A program made the translations under genes and the position numbers. Source: Batkoa obscura (Eukaryota > Entomophthoromycota > Entomophthoromycetes > Entomophthorales > Batkoaceae). From it: a stretch of DNA of 64,000 nt. The stretch is taken from assembly GCA_030770535.1 (NCBI GenBank), contig JASVEC010000083.1, positions 1-64,000 of the forward strand. The letters run 5' to 3'. The notes below the pieces were generated by a model. It saw only the letters and a program-made list of their open reading frames with translations, did no database searches and was not told where the DNA came from. Below are positions 11,505 through 22,071 of the stretch, one piece after another (within the stretch, counting starts at the first letter, position 1; each line of letters begins with the position of its first letter).

Positions 11505-13943
11505 GGGGTTGTCTGAATTAGTTTCATTATTTTATCCAATTTTTGAAAAATTTTGTATTTTAAAAACTTCGCTTAAAATTCTATAAAATCACATCTTTTA
11601 TTAAAACAAAAGTACCCAAACACAGTTCTAAATCATTCTATTATAGCTCATACTGTAAGTTAGTTGAATTTCTACTAGATCTTAAATACATGTTCTTATA
11701 AAGCTTAATTGAGAAATATTTACTATCAACTGCTTTATAACCAACATTGTAGATTTATTATCAAATAAATAAACTATTTTAATGTTATAATTACATTATT
11801 AATATACTGCCAAGTTAATAAATAGCTGCATGGGAGGGAGTGGTTAGCCCCAAAACTATAATTAACCATCCCTATATAGTATAAGTAATAATAGTTTTTA
11901 CATATTATTACAGTTACTTGTTCTTTGACTATTTATTAACTTAGCTATTAATAACTTAAGTAATCCTAACATTTAACAATCTATTTCTATCATTCAACAA
12001 ACTACTTACTTGCTTAGTAAATATCGAAATTTTTAAATTCTCTGTTATCTTCGTAAGGTAAGCTGGGATCGATCTTTTAATTTTTCTGTTTTCTATAGAC
12101 TCTATAACTTTAATTGGGACTATATCGCTTTTTTTTGATGTATCAGATACTGGATAACAATGTAGTTTATTGTTGTGTTTAATAAAGTGTAAATACTTCT
12201 TAATGCCCTGCATCTCTATTATTCTTTTTGTATTTTTGTTTCTTTTATACTTTTTAAAAATTATATCTGTTTTCCCATTATTAACAGTCGAGTTATTAAT
12301 TTTATTATGCTCACAAATAAAAGCCTCAAATCTTGAAATTAATTGATCGATATCTTCTATTTTACCTAACGCTTCAAAACTACTTTTCCATTTTGAAAGG
12401 TTTCCAAAATGTCCATCAACTATACTTTTTCCATGATGCTCAGCAAAAAAATTAAGATTGACGTTCAAACTACTATTTATTTTATGAATTTCTTTAAACA
12501 TATAGTGTAGAAACTCTTGGGATCTAAAATGATTTCCTGTATCTGCCCATATATTAATTTTTGTAAACTTTTTAAATAGAAGCTCTGTAGAGATTAAATC
12601 GATTAAACAATCTCCTGCATATGCTGAATCATGATTCAATATTTCAGATAAATAATCAAAGTAAACTTTGCCTATCGTTTTATCATCTTTTAAATATAAT
12701 ACACCAAAACCTAATACTGATATAGCTTGTTTATTATAATGATCTAGATTTATTGAATCTGGTCTTGTTCCTATTTCCATATTTTGTTTAAAATCTAAAA
12801 CTATTATACAACTTTTGTTATTTAATTTTTTGATAGTTTCATTAAATGTGTTTTTTTGAGTATCAACGCAGAATTTATGTAATTTGTATAATTTTTCTTC
12901 TTCGTTGAAAATTTCTTGTATCTCTGCTTTGTTTTTTGCTGTATTTATTTTATTTTCAAATAACTTTTTTCTAACTGTATACTGGGTACATATATTACAT
13001 AGATCCGTTTTTCTTGCTGGATTTTTGAAATTACTTGGTATATATTTAAAGAACGTTGACCTAGCTACTGCTTTATCTCTTAGATCATTCAAATATTTAC
13101 TATATATCATTCTTCTACTTTTATTTAATATATATATATTATCTGATGAATATTTACTATCGTTATTTTTTTTATTAAATCTTGATGAAATAGTTGAATC
13201 ATTTAGTAAATATTGTATGATAGTTTCAATTTGGTCATCTTTAATTTTTTTTGTATTTTTAATAATAGGTTTTAATGTTGATATTTTATTATTATTACTT
13301 GTTTTTGAATAATCATATTGATTTCTATTTATATTAAACCCAAAACTCTTACATTCATCAAAAGAATATACTGAAGCTATAGTTGATAATAACGCTACTT
13401 GCTGACTTTTGTTTCCTGTTTCCCTTAAAGCACTAATTTTATACATTACTTGATTAAGTTTATTATTATCGATAGTAAACTTTGATAATATATCTTTTCT
13501 TTGTTTTGTTTTATTATAAAATTCCATAAACCTTGGGTTGTTATAAGTAGCTCTTAAAATTGATGTAAATGAATTACAATGTTTATATTGTGTACTCCTC
13601 CCTATTGTATTGAAGTTTTCAAAAATTCCATTTCGAAGTTTAGTTATGAAAGTTTGCATTTTATTTTTATTTCAACAAAAAATAAAGTCAAATAACTGTA
13701 TTTATATAATTATATAATCATATAGTTATATATTATATATCTGTTAAATATCTAACAGAACTAACATAAAATATATAGTTAGGAAAATTAGCTATTTAAG
13801 AAAAGGAAACAATTAAAATAAGTTTTAAATAGAGACATTTAATTTTAGGCTTTTTAGATTTAACCGTTATATTGAACACAAACTTAAAATTTTAAATTTG
13901 GATTAATTTCTAAGTAGATTCTGAAACCAATTAGGACAGCCCC
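11505..13943 (-). mobile_element. Intact 2.44-kb DNA transposon, copy 1
   Basis: Bounded by an exact 4-bp target duplication, ATGT at 11501-11504 and 13944-13947. The ends are imperfect inverted repeats of about 22 bp: GGGGTTGTC at one end and GGGGCTGTC at the other, followed by a shared AATT(A/G)GTTTCA. It carries one long gene (11956-13659) with about 280 bp upstream and 450 bp downstream. It is inserted in exon 2 of the hydrolase pseudogene, just after the codons for the PFPCALEDT block. The copy at 42533 is almost identical, so activity was recent. The 4-bp duplication fits few superfamilies (for example Sola or Chapaev). I lean to a Sola-like element with low certainty. Confidence 0.88.
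11956..13659 (-). CDS. DDE-like transposase, 567 aa
   Basis: Uninterrupted 567-residue gene filling the transposon. Visible motifs are a CNIC zinc knuckle at 221-224 with H261/C264 as possible further ligands, a hydrophobic strand ending in Asp (IIVLDF, D289), WADTGNHF with D373, and a C-terminal HHGKSIVDGHFG block at 408-419 (H409, GK, D415). A strand Asp, then W-x-D-x-G-x-HF, then H-GK-x3-DG is the arrangement seen in RNase-H-fold transposases such as Sola relatives. The third acidic catalytic residue is not certain. The N-terminal 200 residues are basic and Asn-rich, probably DNA-binding. It is intact and nearly identical to the copy at 42843, so it may be active. Confidence 0.8.
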   Translation of the reverse strand: MQTFITKLRNGIFENFNTIGRSTQYKHCNSFTSILRATYNNPRFMEFYNKTKQRKDILSKFTIDNNKLNQVMYKISALRETGNKSQQVALLSTIASVYSFDECKSFGFNINRNQYDYSKTSNNNKISTLKPIIKNTKKIKDDQIETIIQYLLNDSTISSRFNKKNNDSKYSSDNIYILNKSRRMIYSKYLNDLRDKAVARSTFFKYIPSNFKNPARKTDLCNICTQYTVRKKLFENKINTAKNKAEIQEIFNEEEKLYKLHKFCVDTQKNTFNETIKKLNNKSCIIVLDFKQNMEIGTRPDSINLDHYNKQAISVLGFGVLYLKDDKTIGKVYFDYLSEILNHDSAYAGDCLIDLISTELLFKKFTKINIWADTGNHFRSQEFLHYMFKEIHKINSSLNVNLNFFAEHHGKSIVDGHFGNLSKWKSSFEALGKIEDIDQLISRFEAFICEHNKINNSTVNNGKTDIIFKKYKRNKNTKRIIEMQGIKKYLHFIKHNNKLHCYPVSDTSKKSDIVPIKVIESIENRKIKRSIPAYLTKITENLKISIFTKQVSSLLNDRNRLLNVRIT

Positions 13944-14388
13944 ATGTTCTAGAGTTAATATGTAATTTAAAGCTAATAATTTTGATTAATTGATTAATCA
14001 AGGATAGAACACTAAAATATATTACCACCCTCTTGGCAGTTTGCTTATGTACTCAGTCTACAATATAGCTGATGATGGGTATTATTAGAACAATACACAT
14101 ACGCCTCATCATGTAAGTAAATTAGAATTTTTTTATTATCATTTGAATCCTCATGATTAGGTACTACAAACTCTAATTCCAATTTTTCACTATACCAGAA
14201 AGAGCCTCCTCTTTTAATTAAATATGTACCCGCTTCTACAGCCAATTTCTTTTTAATTATATTGTAACTCAACTCTCAATAATGATCCAGAATATAAGCT
14301 TTTATGATATCGAAACCTTTAGGGGTAAAGGGGCTTCTTCAGTTATATGCATACAACCTGTATAAACAAATGATTTTAAAGTGTTCAT

Positions 14389-15936
14389 AGTAGAGGGATT
14401 GAATACTAAGAAGTTGTTTACTCTCTTTTATCTGTTTTTTTTAAATTTGATTACTTTGGCTTTCTAATCAGATCCATTTCAGCTTTTAAAATTGACTTTA
14501 TGCTAGCTTTTTCAGTAAAGGTTTTGGTATCATAGTTTGACCTTAGCTTCTATCTAACTAAAATTGTGATTACCAAGATGAAGTGGATTGTGACTTAACA
14601 CTAGCACTGTTATTTTACAATAATCTCATAAGTGTAACTTTGTCCCATTCTTTTTAGTAAAGGTTTTGATGGCATAGTTTGGACTTGATTTCTGTCTAAC
14701 TAAAGTTGTTGATTATCAAGATGAAGCGGATTATGGCTTAATATTAATGCTGCTTATTTTACAGTCCTTTTATAATTAGTTAGCTTTTCATAATTACCGG
14801 TGGAATAGGTTGATATTTGCGATTCATTATTTAGAAAATTATTATAGTATAATATTCTAAATATTCTAAATATTCTTTAATCAAGGGATCTCTTGATAAA
14901 GGAGTACCATTGAATAAGGAAGCTTTTAAAAATTTGATAAACAATGTTTTGAAACAAAAAACCTGTTAGTTTATAGCATAAATATAGTTACAGGACAAAA
15001 GGATTCTATGGTGTATTATTTTGCAATTTTTCTACTTTGTGCTGTTTTTATAGAAAGTCAGAAAACAATTTAGCATGTAATCACTTTTGTTCCCAACTAT
15101 ATGCCTATATGCTGCCATTAATTTTATAGTTACCAAAATTTTATTTAAAAATAATCCTAAGTCAATATCAAATTAGAATATAAATAGGCAGATTTGTACT
15201 GGGATACTTTATTTATTATAGTTATATTTCTATTTGACTTTTAAAATCACATAAAAAAGCCTATCATAAATCTATCCATTTATATCGGTTTTAAAACTAA
15301 CTTATGAGCATATCCTTTTATGCTTAAAGATCTTACTAACAATTCCCCACTTAATAGTGACTAAAAATGACAAAGTAAATGAAACCAGATATATATTTTT
15401 ATATTGAGTTTCATGTTAAAATTATAAATAGGTCCAAAATGAATAAGGGATTAGAATAGGTAGTTAGTTTAGAATTCCTATCCTATCTATCAAATAGTCA
15501 AGCTTCTATAAATTTCTTTTGAACTAATACTTCACTTTTTCTGAAATGAATTTACTTCTCATCATGAGTGGTATGTTTTAAAAAATTGTTAGTAGGTTTC
15601 AAGGATGATTTCATTTAGTTTGATTAAGTATATTCTTAGTTTTTAGTCAGTGTCAAGAAAGACTTTCCATAAGGCAGCTATTTAAAGAAATTAAAAAAAG
15701 AGCATAAACTATATATTTATTCTTTTAAAATTAGCAAATAGACTATAGTTTATTGTTGGGAATATATTAAATAAACAGAGTAGGTGGGTTTATATTTAAC
15801 ACTTTATACATAGTATGTCTATTCATATTAACATTGAAAATATTGACCTTATTAATATTTTAAGCTATGAAAAGAGCTTCATATAAACTCAAAATAATAA
15901 TAAAATAATAACAATACTTTACTAATTTATGAAAAC
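14389..15936. other. Intergenic, old hydrolase 5' flank
   Basis: No gene seen. Two imperfect tandem copies of about 120 bp (about 14515-14635 and 14636-14760) both contain the GCGGATTA-type motif that also precedes copies 2-4 of the hydrolase. A degraded MITE (about 15305-15395) retains only its core. Confidence 0.5.
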
Positions 15937-17370
15937 TCAAGCTTCTCCATTAAAACTAAATGGTTTTGCTACATTGTATTTTAAAATATCATACTCGACG
16001 GGATTAAAATTTTGTTTAACATCAACTTTGTAAGCCCAAAATCCATTAGTATCCTCATTATTATTATTAAAACAATCTTTAATAAACTCAGAGCTTAGTT
16101 CAAATGACTTTTGACTACTTGGATGTGATTCAAGTGCTTGAAATACATGTATCATTTCATCATAAATATGCAAAGTTATTGAAGAGCTATTTGGTCTTGA
16201 TCGATTGTAGCCCTTAATCTTGTGAGCAAATACGATGACTTCATCCTCAAATCTTTCCTCACCACCCACAGTCTAAAGATAATCATTAATAAATGATAAA
16301 CAATATAACAAATTAATCTTGGCTTACTATTATAATAGGTGGAAATCTATCAAACTTATCTTGGTACATTGGACTAACAAGTGGGCATTTCAAATATTTT
16401 TCAGTAGTGTAAAAATGACCATTATTCAAAATTTCTTCTTTTAAATTTTCTGGGGCATTCATCAACAATTTATCTATAAATAAATAACCTTTACCCTCTT
16501 TTGATTCAATAGGCCCTTCAAAAAAATCATTATTTTTTGTCAAAATACTGGGTTGTGATGAGGTTAAGTCGACCCATGGACTTAATAATAAACCTCCTGC
16601 TACCATTTTATATTCTTCAAGTTGACTTAATAATATTAAAAATGAACTGGATAATCCTCCTCCTGCACTATCACCAGCAATTACTATTTTACTTGCATCG
16701 ATGTCCATCCCTGGATGCTCTGCAGTTTCCTGGGCAGTTAAATATAGATATGCTGCTAAAGTATCTTCTAGGGCGCAAGGGAAAGGATACTCTGGGGCTA
16801 ATCTATAGTTTAAAGCTAATAATTTTGATTAATTAATCGAAAATAATAATATCCGAGTATATTACCAGCCACCTGACAATTTGCTTTTTCACCTAATTTA
16901 CAAAACAGTGGACGATGAGTATTGATAGAGCCATATATATATGCCCCACCATGTAAATAAAGTAAAGTTTCTTTATCAACATTTGGGTCCTTAATTTTAG
17001 GTACTGCAAGTTCTAGCTCCAATTTTTCACTATTGTACCAAAAGGCATTTTTCCTTTCAATTGGATATTTACCAATCTCTTTGACTAGTTTCTCTTTAAT
17101 AATATTATGACTCAATTCCCTATAATGATCTGGAATATATGTCTTTGTAAAATCGAAATCTTTGGAAGGTGGAAAAATATTAATATCTTGAATTTTACGG
17201 ACTTCTTCTAAACTTTGACCAGGTTGTGGACCACTACTACCTTTGAGGAAGTTGTAAATTAAGTGGGACTTAAAGTCCCAAGAAGGAAAAGGTGCTCCTT
17301 TTGTAATACGTTCATAGCCTGTATAAATGATGGCTTTGATTAAATTGATAAAGAATTTCAGTTTGTCCAT
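15937..17370 (-). CDS. Alpha/beta hydrolase (HSL-type lipase/esterase), array copy 2
   Basis: Three exons, 16866-17370, 16328-16815 and 15937-16272, give 442 residues with GT-AG introns in phases 1 and 0. Family motifs are in order: oxyanion HGGAY (about 139-143), LNYRLAPEYPFPCALEDT (170-187), nucleophile elbow GDSAGGG (S218), VGGEERFEDE (probable acid D341) and DEMIHVFQ (H373). This is the hormone-sensitive lipase / arylacetamide deacetylase branch (alpha/beta hydrolase fold-3), which cleaves esters of lipids or small acyl compounds. No signal peptide or clear membrane anchor is seen. Substrate cannot be inferred. A tract of about 660 bp including intron 1 is almost identical to copy 4, which points to gene conversion. 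Confidence 0.9.
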
Positions 17371-17601
17371 GATGAAAAAATTAAGAGTTGAAATTCGTCA
17401 AACTTCGAATTTTAAAAAGAAAAAGTTAAATAAACTGAGTTTTTATTCTGTTTTTATATGTTTTTTGGGAATTGTTTTTTTGTTATGAACAAGTTTTTAT
17501 TTAGTTGTCATTAGCTTTAATAGCTACTTTTTATCATCATTTCGGTAACAGGATTAGTCTCAGTCTATAATGAATTTAAATTGGTAAATAATGTGATCAA
17601 A

Positions 17602-17626
17602 GCGGATTACAGCTCAATATTAATAC
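17602..17626 (-). promoter_or_regulatory. Shared upstream motif of the hydrolase array
   Basis: GCGGATTACAGCTCAATATT lies about 230 bp upstream of copy 2. Related sequences sit at 20190 (about 190 bp upstream of copy 3), 22259 (about 190 bp upstream of copy 4) and twice upstream of the pseudogene (14582, 14726). Surrounding sequence is poorly conserved, so the motif may be a common upstream activating site. This is inference. Confidence 0.35.
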
Positions 17627-18033
17627 TGGTATTTACAAAATCTTACCAGTAACTCATAATTTATAACTACATTAATTGGTAAAATTAATTACACTTAGAA
17701 TTTATCATCTATCAAATAAATTTTTATCGAATAAAAAGCCCACAGATAGAATAAGAATGTAGTTTAAGTAACTTTGAATTTTTTGATGAAGAATTAACAT
17801 AAGGGTAGTAAGTTGCAACATTGTATACCTTTATATTCAAATATTCCTTATTTTTGCACATAAAAAATACTTGTTGTTAAAACAAATAACTTTATTTTTT
17901 TACTTTGAAATGCAAGATTAACTATACTATGTCTTTATAATTTTTCTCTTAACAGTGACAAAAAATAAACAAAAGATACAGCTGTTGAGTCCCATAACAA
18001 CTTTATTTGTGGTAGTTTTTAGAGCTATTTAAT

Positions 18034-18139
18034 GTTTGGGGATGTATTTTTTTGTTTAAGAATTTTACTATAATCTTTCCACTCAAATAGCGTTTAAAAA
18101 ATAGAAGAATAATGAAACCAAAAAAAACAGCCTCATTTA
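18034..18139 (+). mobile_element. 106-bp MITE in hydrolase array
   Basis: GGGGATGT...CAGCCTC with family core, flanks GTTT and ATTT. It lies in the 1.2-kb gap between copies 2 and 3 (17371-18564), which otherwise holds only AT-rich spacer. Confidence 0.78.
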
Positions 18140-18564
18140 TTTAGTATTTCTAATGCCTAATCATCAGATTTTAGGCTTGGTTTAGCAAGACGCTATACTT
18201 AAATAAATAGTTGATTAGGTCATAAGAGAGCTATGAGTGTCGTATTTTCATCTTATTTTTTTATAAAAATGATGACTATATACGCAGAAAGTTTAAGGAA
18301 TGTTGCGATAGTTTTTGTACCCTATGTGTGTGCCAAAGTTTAATTTATTAAAATAAGTGGAAGCTTGATGAAGTAGTTAGACGTAATTTATTATACTTAC
18401 TTCCCAATGATACTTTATTGAAACAAGATAACCTTTTATGACGGAGTGAGTAGTTTACTATCAAAGAATCATTAATTTTATTAGAGTATGAGGCTATGAA
18501 AGAGGTTTTAAAAGAAACTTGAAATGAAAATAAAATGGAAAATATTTTATTAATTCATCAAAAT

Positions 18565-20001
18565 TTAAGCTTCTTTAAGACTAAAGGCTTTAGCTACCTT
18601 ATAATTTGTAATATCGTAGTCAAATGGAGTTAAATTTAGTTTGTTGTCAATTTTATAAGCCCAAGATCCATTATTATTATTTTTGATATTATTACTAAAA
18701 CTATGTTTAATAAACTGGCCGCATAGCTTAATCGACTTTATACTGCTTGGATGAAATTCAATTGACTGAAATGCATGTGGCATATCCTCAAAATGATGTA
18801 ATATCACTTGCTGACCATTTGACTTGGTTTGGCTGTGACTTTTGATTTTACGTGCAAATATCATAATTTCGTCCTCAAACCTTTCTTCGCTGCCTACAGT
18901 CTAAATATAATCATTAATAAATAATCGTTAATATAATAAACCAATCTTCATTTACCACCATTATTGGGGGGAATCCATCAAAGCTATTCTGATACATTGG
19001 ACTAACGAGTGGGTATTTCAAATATTTTTCAGTAGTGTAAAAATGACCATTAACACTTAAAACCTCTTCTTTTAAAGAAGGAATTGTGTTTTCTAATAAT
19101 TCATTGATAAATAAATAGCCTTTTCCATATTTGGAGTTGGGCTCTGGTAAATAATCATTATTTTTTGTCAAAATACTGGGTTGTGATGAGGTTAAGTCGA
19201 CCCATGGACTTAATAATAAACCTCCTGCTACCATTTTATATTCTTCAAGTTGACTTAATAATATTAAAAATGAACTGGATAATCCTCCTCCTGCACTGTC
19301 ACCAGCAATTACTATTTTGCTTGCATCAATGTCCATTCCTAGACATTTGGCAGTGCTCTGGGATATTAGAAATAGGTAAGCTGCCAAAGTGTCCTCCAAA
19401 GCACAGGGGAAAGGGAATTCAGGCGCTAGTCTATAGTTTAAAGCTAAAAAATATTGTTAATGGTAAGGATATCAAAATGAAAGCGTAATTTATTACCAGC
19501 TACTTGACAGTTTGCTTCTCTACCCAATTGGCAATAGAGCGGGCGCTGAGTATTATTAGAGCATAATATGTATGCGCCACCATGTAAATAAAATAGTGTT
19601 TCTTTGTCAACCCTACAATCCACACTTTTGGGCACTGCGAATTCTAGTTCCAATTTTTCACTGTTATACCAAAGAGCATCTTCTCTTTCAATTGGATATT
19701 TACCAATTTCTTTGATTAATATTTCTTTAATGATGTTATGACTCAACTCCCTATAGTGATCCGGGATATAAGTTGTTGTTATATCAAAATCTTCAGGTGG
19801 TGCCTTGGAGCCCATCTCCATGTTATCACGAGCCATCTTCAAGGTTTGCCCTGGATAAGGATCCAAGCTCTTTTTGATAGCACTCCAGGTTTGGTGGAAC
19901 TTTAAATCCCAAGAAGGTAGAGGTACCTCTTGAGTTAAATTTACATAGCTTGAATATAGAGCTGTGTTTAGTAAATTACAAGCAGATTTTTTTTTGTCCA
20001 T
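18565..20001 (-). CDS. Alpha/beta hydrolase (HSL type), array copy 3
   Basis: Three exons, 19497-20001, 18956-19443 and 18565-18900, give 442 residues, with exon sizes and phases identical to copy 2. HGGAY, LNYRLAPE, GDSAGGG, VGSEERFEDE and the histidine segment (EDMPHAFQ) are all retained, so the catalytic triad Ser-Asp-His is complete. The first 60 residues (MDKKKSACNLLNTALYSSYV...) differ from the other copies, whereas the segment around the nucleophile is nearly identical in all three genes. Expected activity is ester hydrolysis; substrate unknown. Same orientation as its neighbours, consistent with tandem duplication by unequal crossing-over. Confidence 0.9.
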
Positions 20002-20630
20002 GATAAGGAATTATAAGTTAAAGTTGGTTGTTTATTTGATTTTATATACTTTTTTTGTGTTTAATCTGCAATTGATTATTTTGATTTAGACCATCATTGA
20101 TTTGTAATTAATTTTGATTTTTTCGGGAAATATTCTGATGGTACGATTTAAATGTGCCTACACTTTAATTACTAATTAGTTTGATAGAGGCGGGTTACGG
20201 CTTAACATTTAAGCCAATATCCATAGGAATTGTACAACTGATTATTATAAATTTCTATAATCTATTATTTTTTAAACACTATTTTAAATACTATCAAGAT
20301 ATTTTTTTAATTTTTCTTTTTGTTCATTTTTTATAGCATAAAATTTAAAGAATTATAAATATTAAAATAAAAAAGATGTTTCGCACTTGGGGGTTTATAC
20401 TGTTTCAAGGTTTTCATTTTCTGAAAAAAAGATGTCTCTATGCATTAAACACCCTCTACTTGGAAAACTATCTTTTATGAAATAACAAATTACTAATAAA
20501 ACTTTATAACATAAAATACTATACTGATTATACTCTAACAGAGTTAAAAAATCAAACAATGCAGGAAACTTTATAAGTTAGAATATATTGAGCCAAGAAA
20601 CAAGAAAATAAGTTATTGCTTCATTTAAAA
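20002..20630. other. Intergenic spacer between hydrolase copies 3 and 4
   Basis: Carries the copy-3 upstream motif at 20190. No gene or recognisable repeat. Confidence 0.5.
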
Positions 20631-22071
20631 TCAAGCTTCCTCTTCTTTAAGACTAAAAGTTTGTGATATTTGATACTCTGTTATATCATAATCAAGCGGG
20701 GTTAAATTTAGTTTGGTATCAATTCTACATGCCCAAAATTGATCATCGTTGTTATTATTAATGTTATCACTTAAACAATCAGCAATAAACTTGGAGCCTA
20801 ATTCAAATGATTTTTGACAGCTTGGATGGGAATCAAAAGTTTGAAATAGATGTATCATCTCATCATAAACATGTAGTATTACTTGTTGACTATTTGAGGT
20901 CCCTTTATTATTACTCTTTAATTTGTAAGCGAATATCATACATTCATCCTCGAATCTTTCTTCATCACCTACAATCTAAAAGCAATTGTTAATTAACTAA
21001 AAATTTATATACAAAAAATTTAACTTACCACCATTATCGGAGGGAATCCATCAAAGCTATTTTGATACATTGGACTAACAAGTGGGTATTTCAAATATTT
21101 TTCAGTAGTGTAAAAATGACCATTAACATTTACAATCTCTTCTCTCAAATTGTCGGATACATTTACCAGTAGCTCATTAATAAATAAATATCTTTCACCA
21201 TCTTTCAAGTTTGGTGCCTCTAAAAAATCATTGTTTTTTGTCAAAATACTGGGTTGTGATGAGATTAAGTCGACCCATGGACTTAATAATAAACCTCCTG
21301 CTACCATTTTATATTCTTCAAGTTGACTTAATAATATTAAAAATGAACTGGATAATCCTCCTCCTGCACTATCACCAGCAATTACTATTTTACTTGCATC
21401 GATGTCCATCCCTGGATGCTCTGCAGTTTCCTGGGCAGTTAAATATAGATATGCTGCTAAAGTATCTTCTAGGGCGCAAGGGAAAGGATACTCTGGGGCT
21501 AATCTATAGTTTAAAGCTAATAATTTTGATTAATTAATCGAAAATAATAATATCCGAGTATATTACCAGCCACCTGACAATTTGCTTTTTCACCTAATTT
21601 ACAAAACAGTGGACGATGAGTATTGATAGAGCCATATATATATGCCCCACCATGTAAATAAAGTAAAGTTTCTTTATCAACATTTGGGTCCTTAATTTTA
21701 GGTAATGCAAGTTCTAGCTCCAATTTTTCACTATTGTACCAAAAGGCATTTTTCCTTTCAATTGGATATTTACCAATCTCTTTGACTAGTTTCTCTTTAA
21801 TAATATTATGACTCAATTCCCTATAATGATCTGGAATATATGTCTTTGTAAAATCGAAATCTTTGGAAGGTGGAAAAATATTAATATCTTTAATTTTACG
21901 GACTTCTTCTAAGCTCTTTCCCTGTTTGTGATTGTTGCCCTTTTTAAGGATGTTGTAGATAAAGTGAGTTTTTAAGTCCCAAGAAGGTAAAGGCGCACCT
22001 TGAGTAAAATGTATATAACTTGTGTAAAACCCCATGGTTATTAGACTAGCAACTATTTTTAAACTCTCCAT
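20631..22071 (-). CDS. Alpha/beta hydrolase (HSL type), array copy 4
   Basis: Three exons, 21567-22071, 21029-21516 and 20631-20975, give 445 residues. All catalytic motifs are present: HGGAY, LNYRLAPE, GDSAGGG, VGDEERFEDE and DEMIHLFQ. The first 55 codons and exon 3 are diverged from copy 2. The 3' half of exon 1, all of intron 1 and the 5' half of exon 2 (about 21233-21906) are nearly base-identical to 16540-17205 in copy 2, intron included. It is the first gene of the array relative to transcription. Function as for copies 2 and 3; divergence of N- and C-terminal parts could reflect different substrates. Confidence 0.9.

Larger units (their letters stand above)
8743..14388 (-). pseudogene. 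Alpha/beta hydrolase (HSL type) pseudogene, array copy 1
   Basis: This is a decayed fourth member of the hydrolase array, recognisable exon by exon against copies 2-4. Exon 1 remnant is about 14026-14388, and still reads ILDHYRELSYNIIKKKL-like sequence and YLHDEAY where intact copies have YLHGGAY. Exon 2 is split into a few tens of bases right of 13947 and the part at about 11185-11500, where GDSAGG has become NNSPGR. Exon 3 remnant is 8743 to about 9085. A young 2.44-kb transposon sits in exon 2 (ATGT duplication) and an older relative plus a MITE sit in intron 2. In-frame stops are present in exon 1, and the oxyanion and nucleophile motifs are gone. It is clearly non-functional. Confidence 0.9.

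Noticed and set aside
12884-13312. 142-residue hydrophobic open frame opposite the transposase (also 43190-43618)
   Set aside because: Exact antisense of the Lys/Asn-rich transposase coding strand; the Phe/Leu/Ile composition is what A-rich codons give in reverse.
16537-16836. Open frames on the plus strand across hydrolase exon 2 and intron 1 (also 19165, 21211)
   Set aside because: Antisense to the catalytic exon; preserved only because the genes were recently converted.
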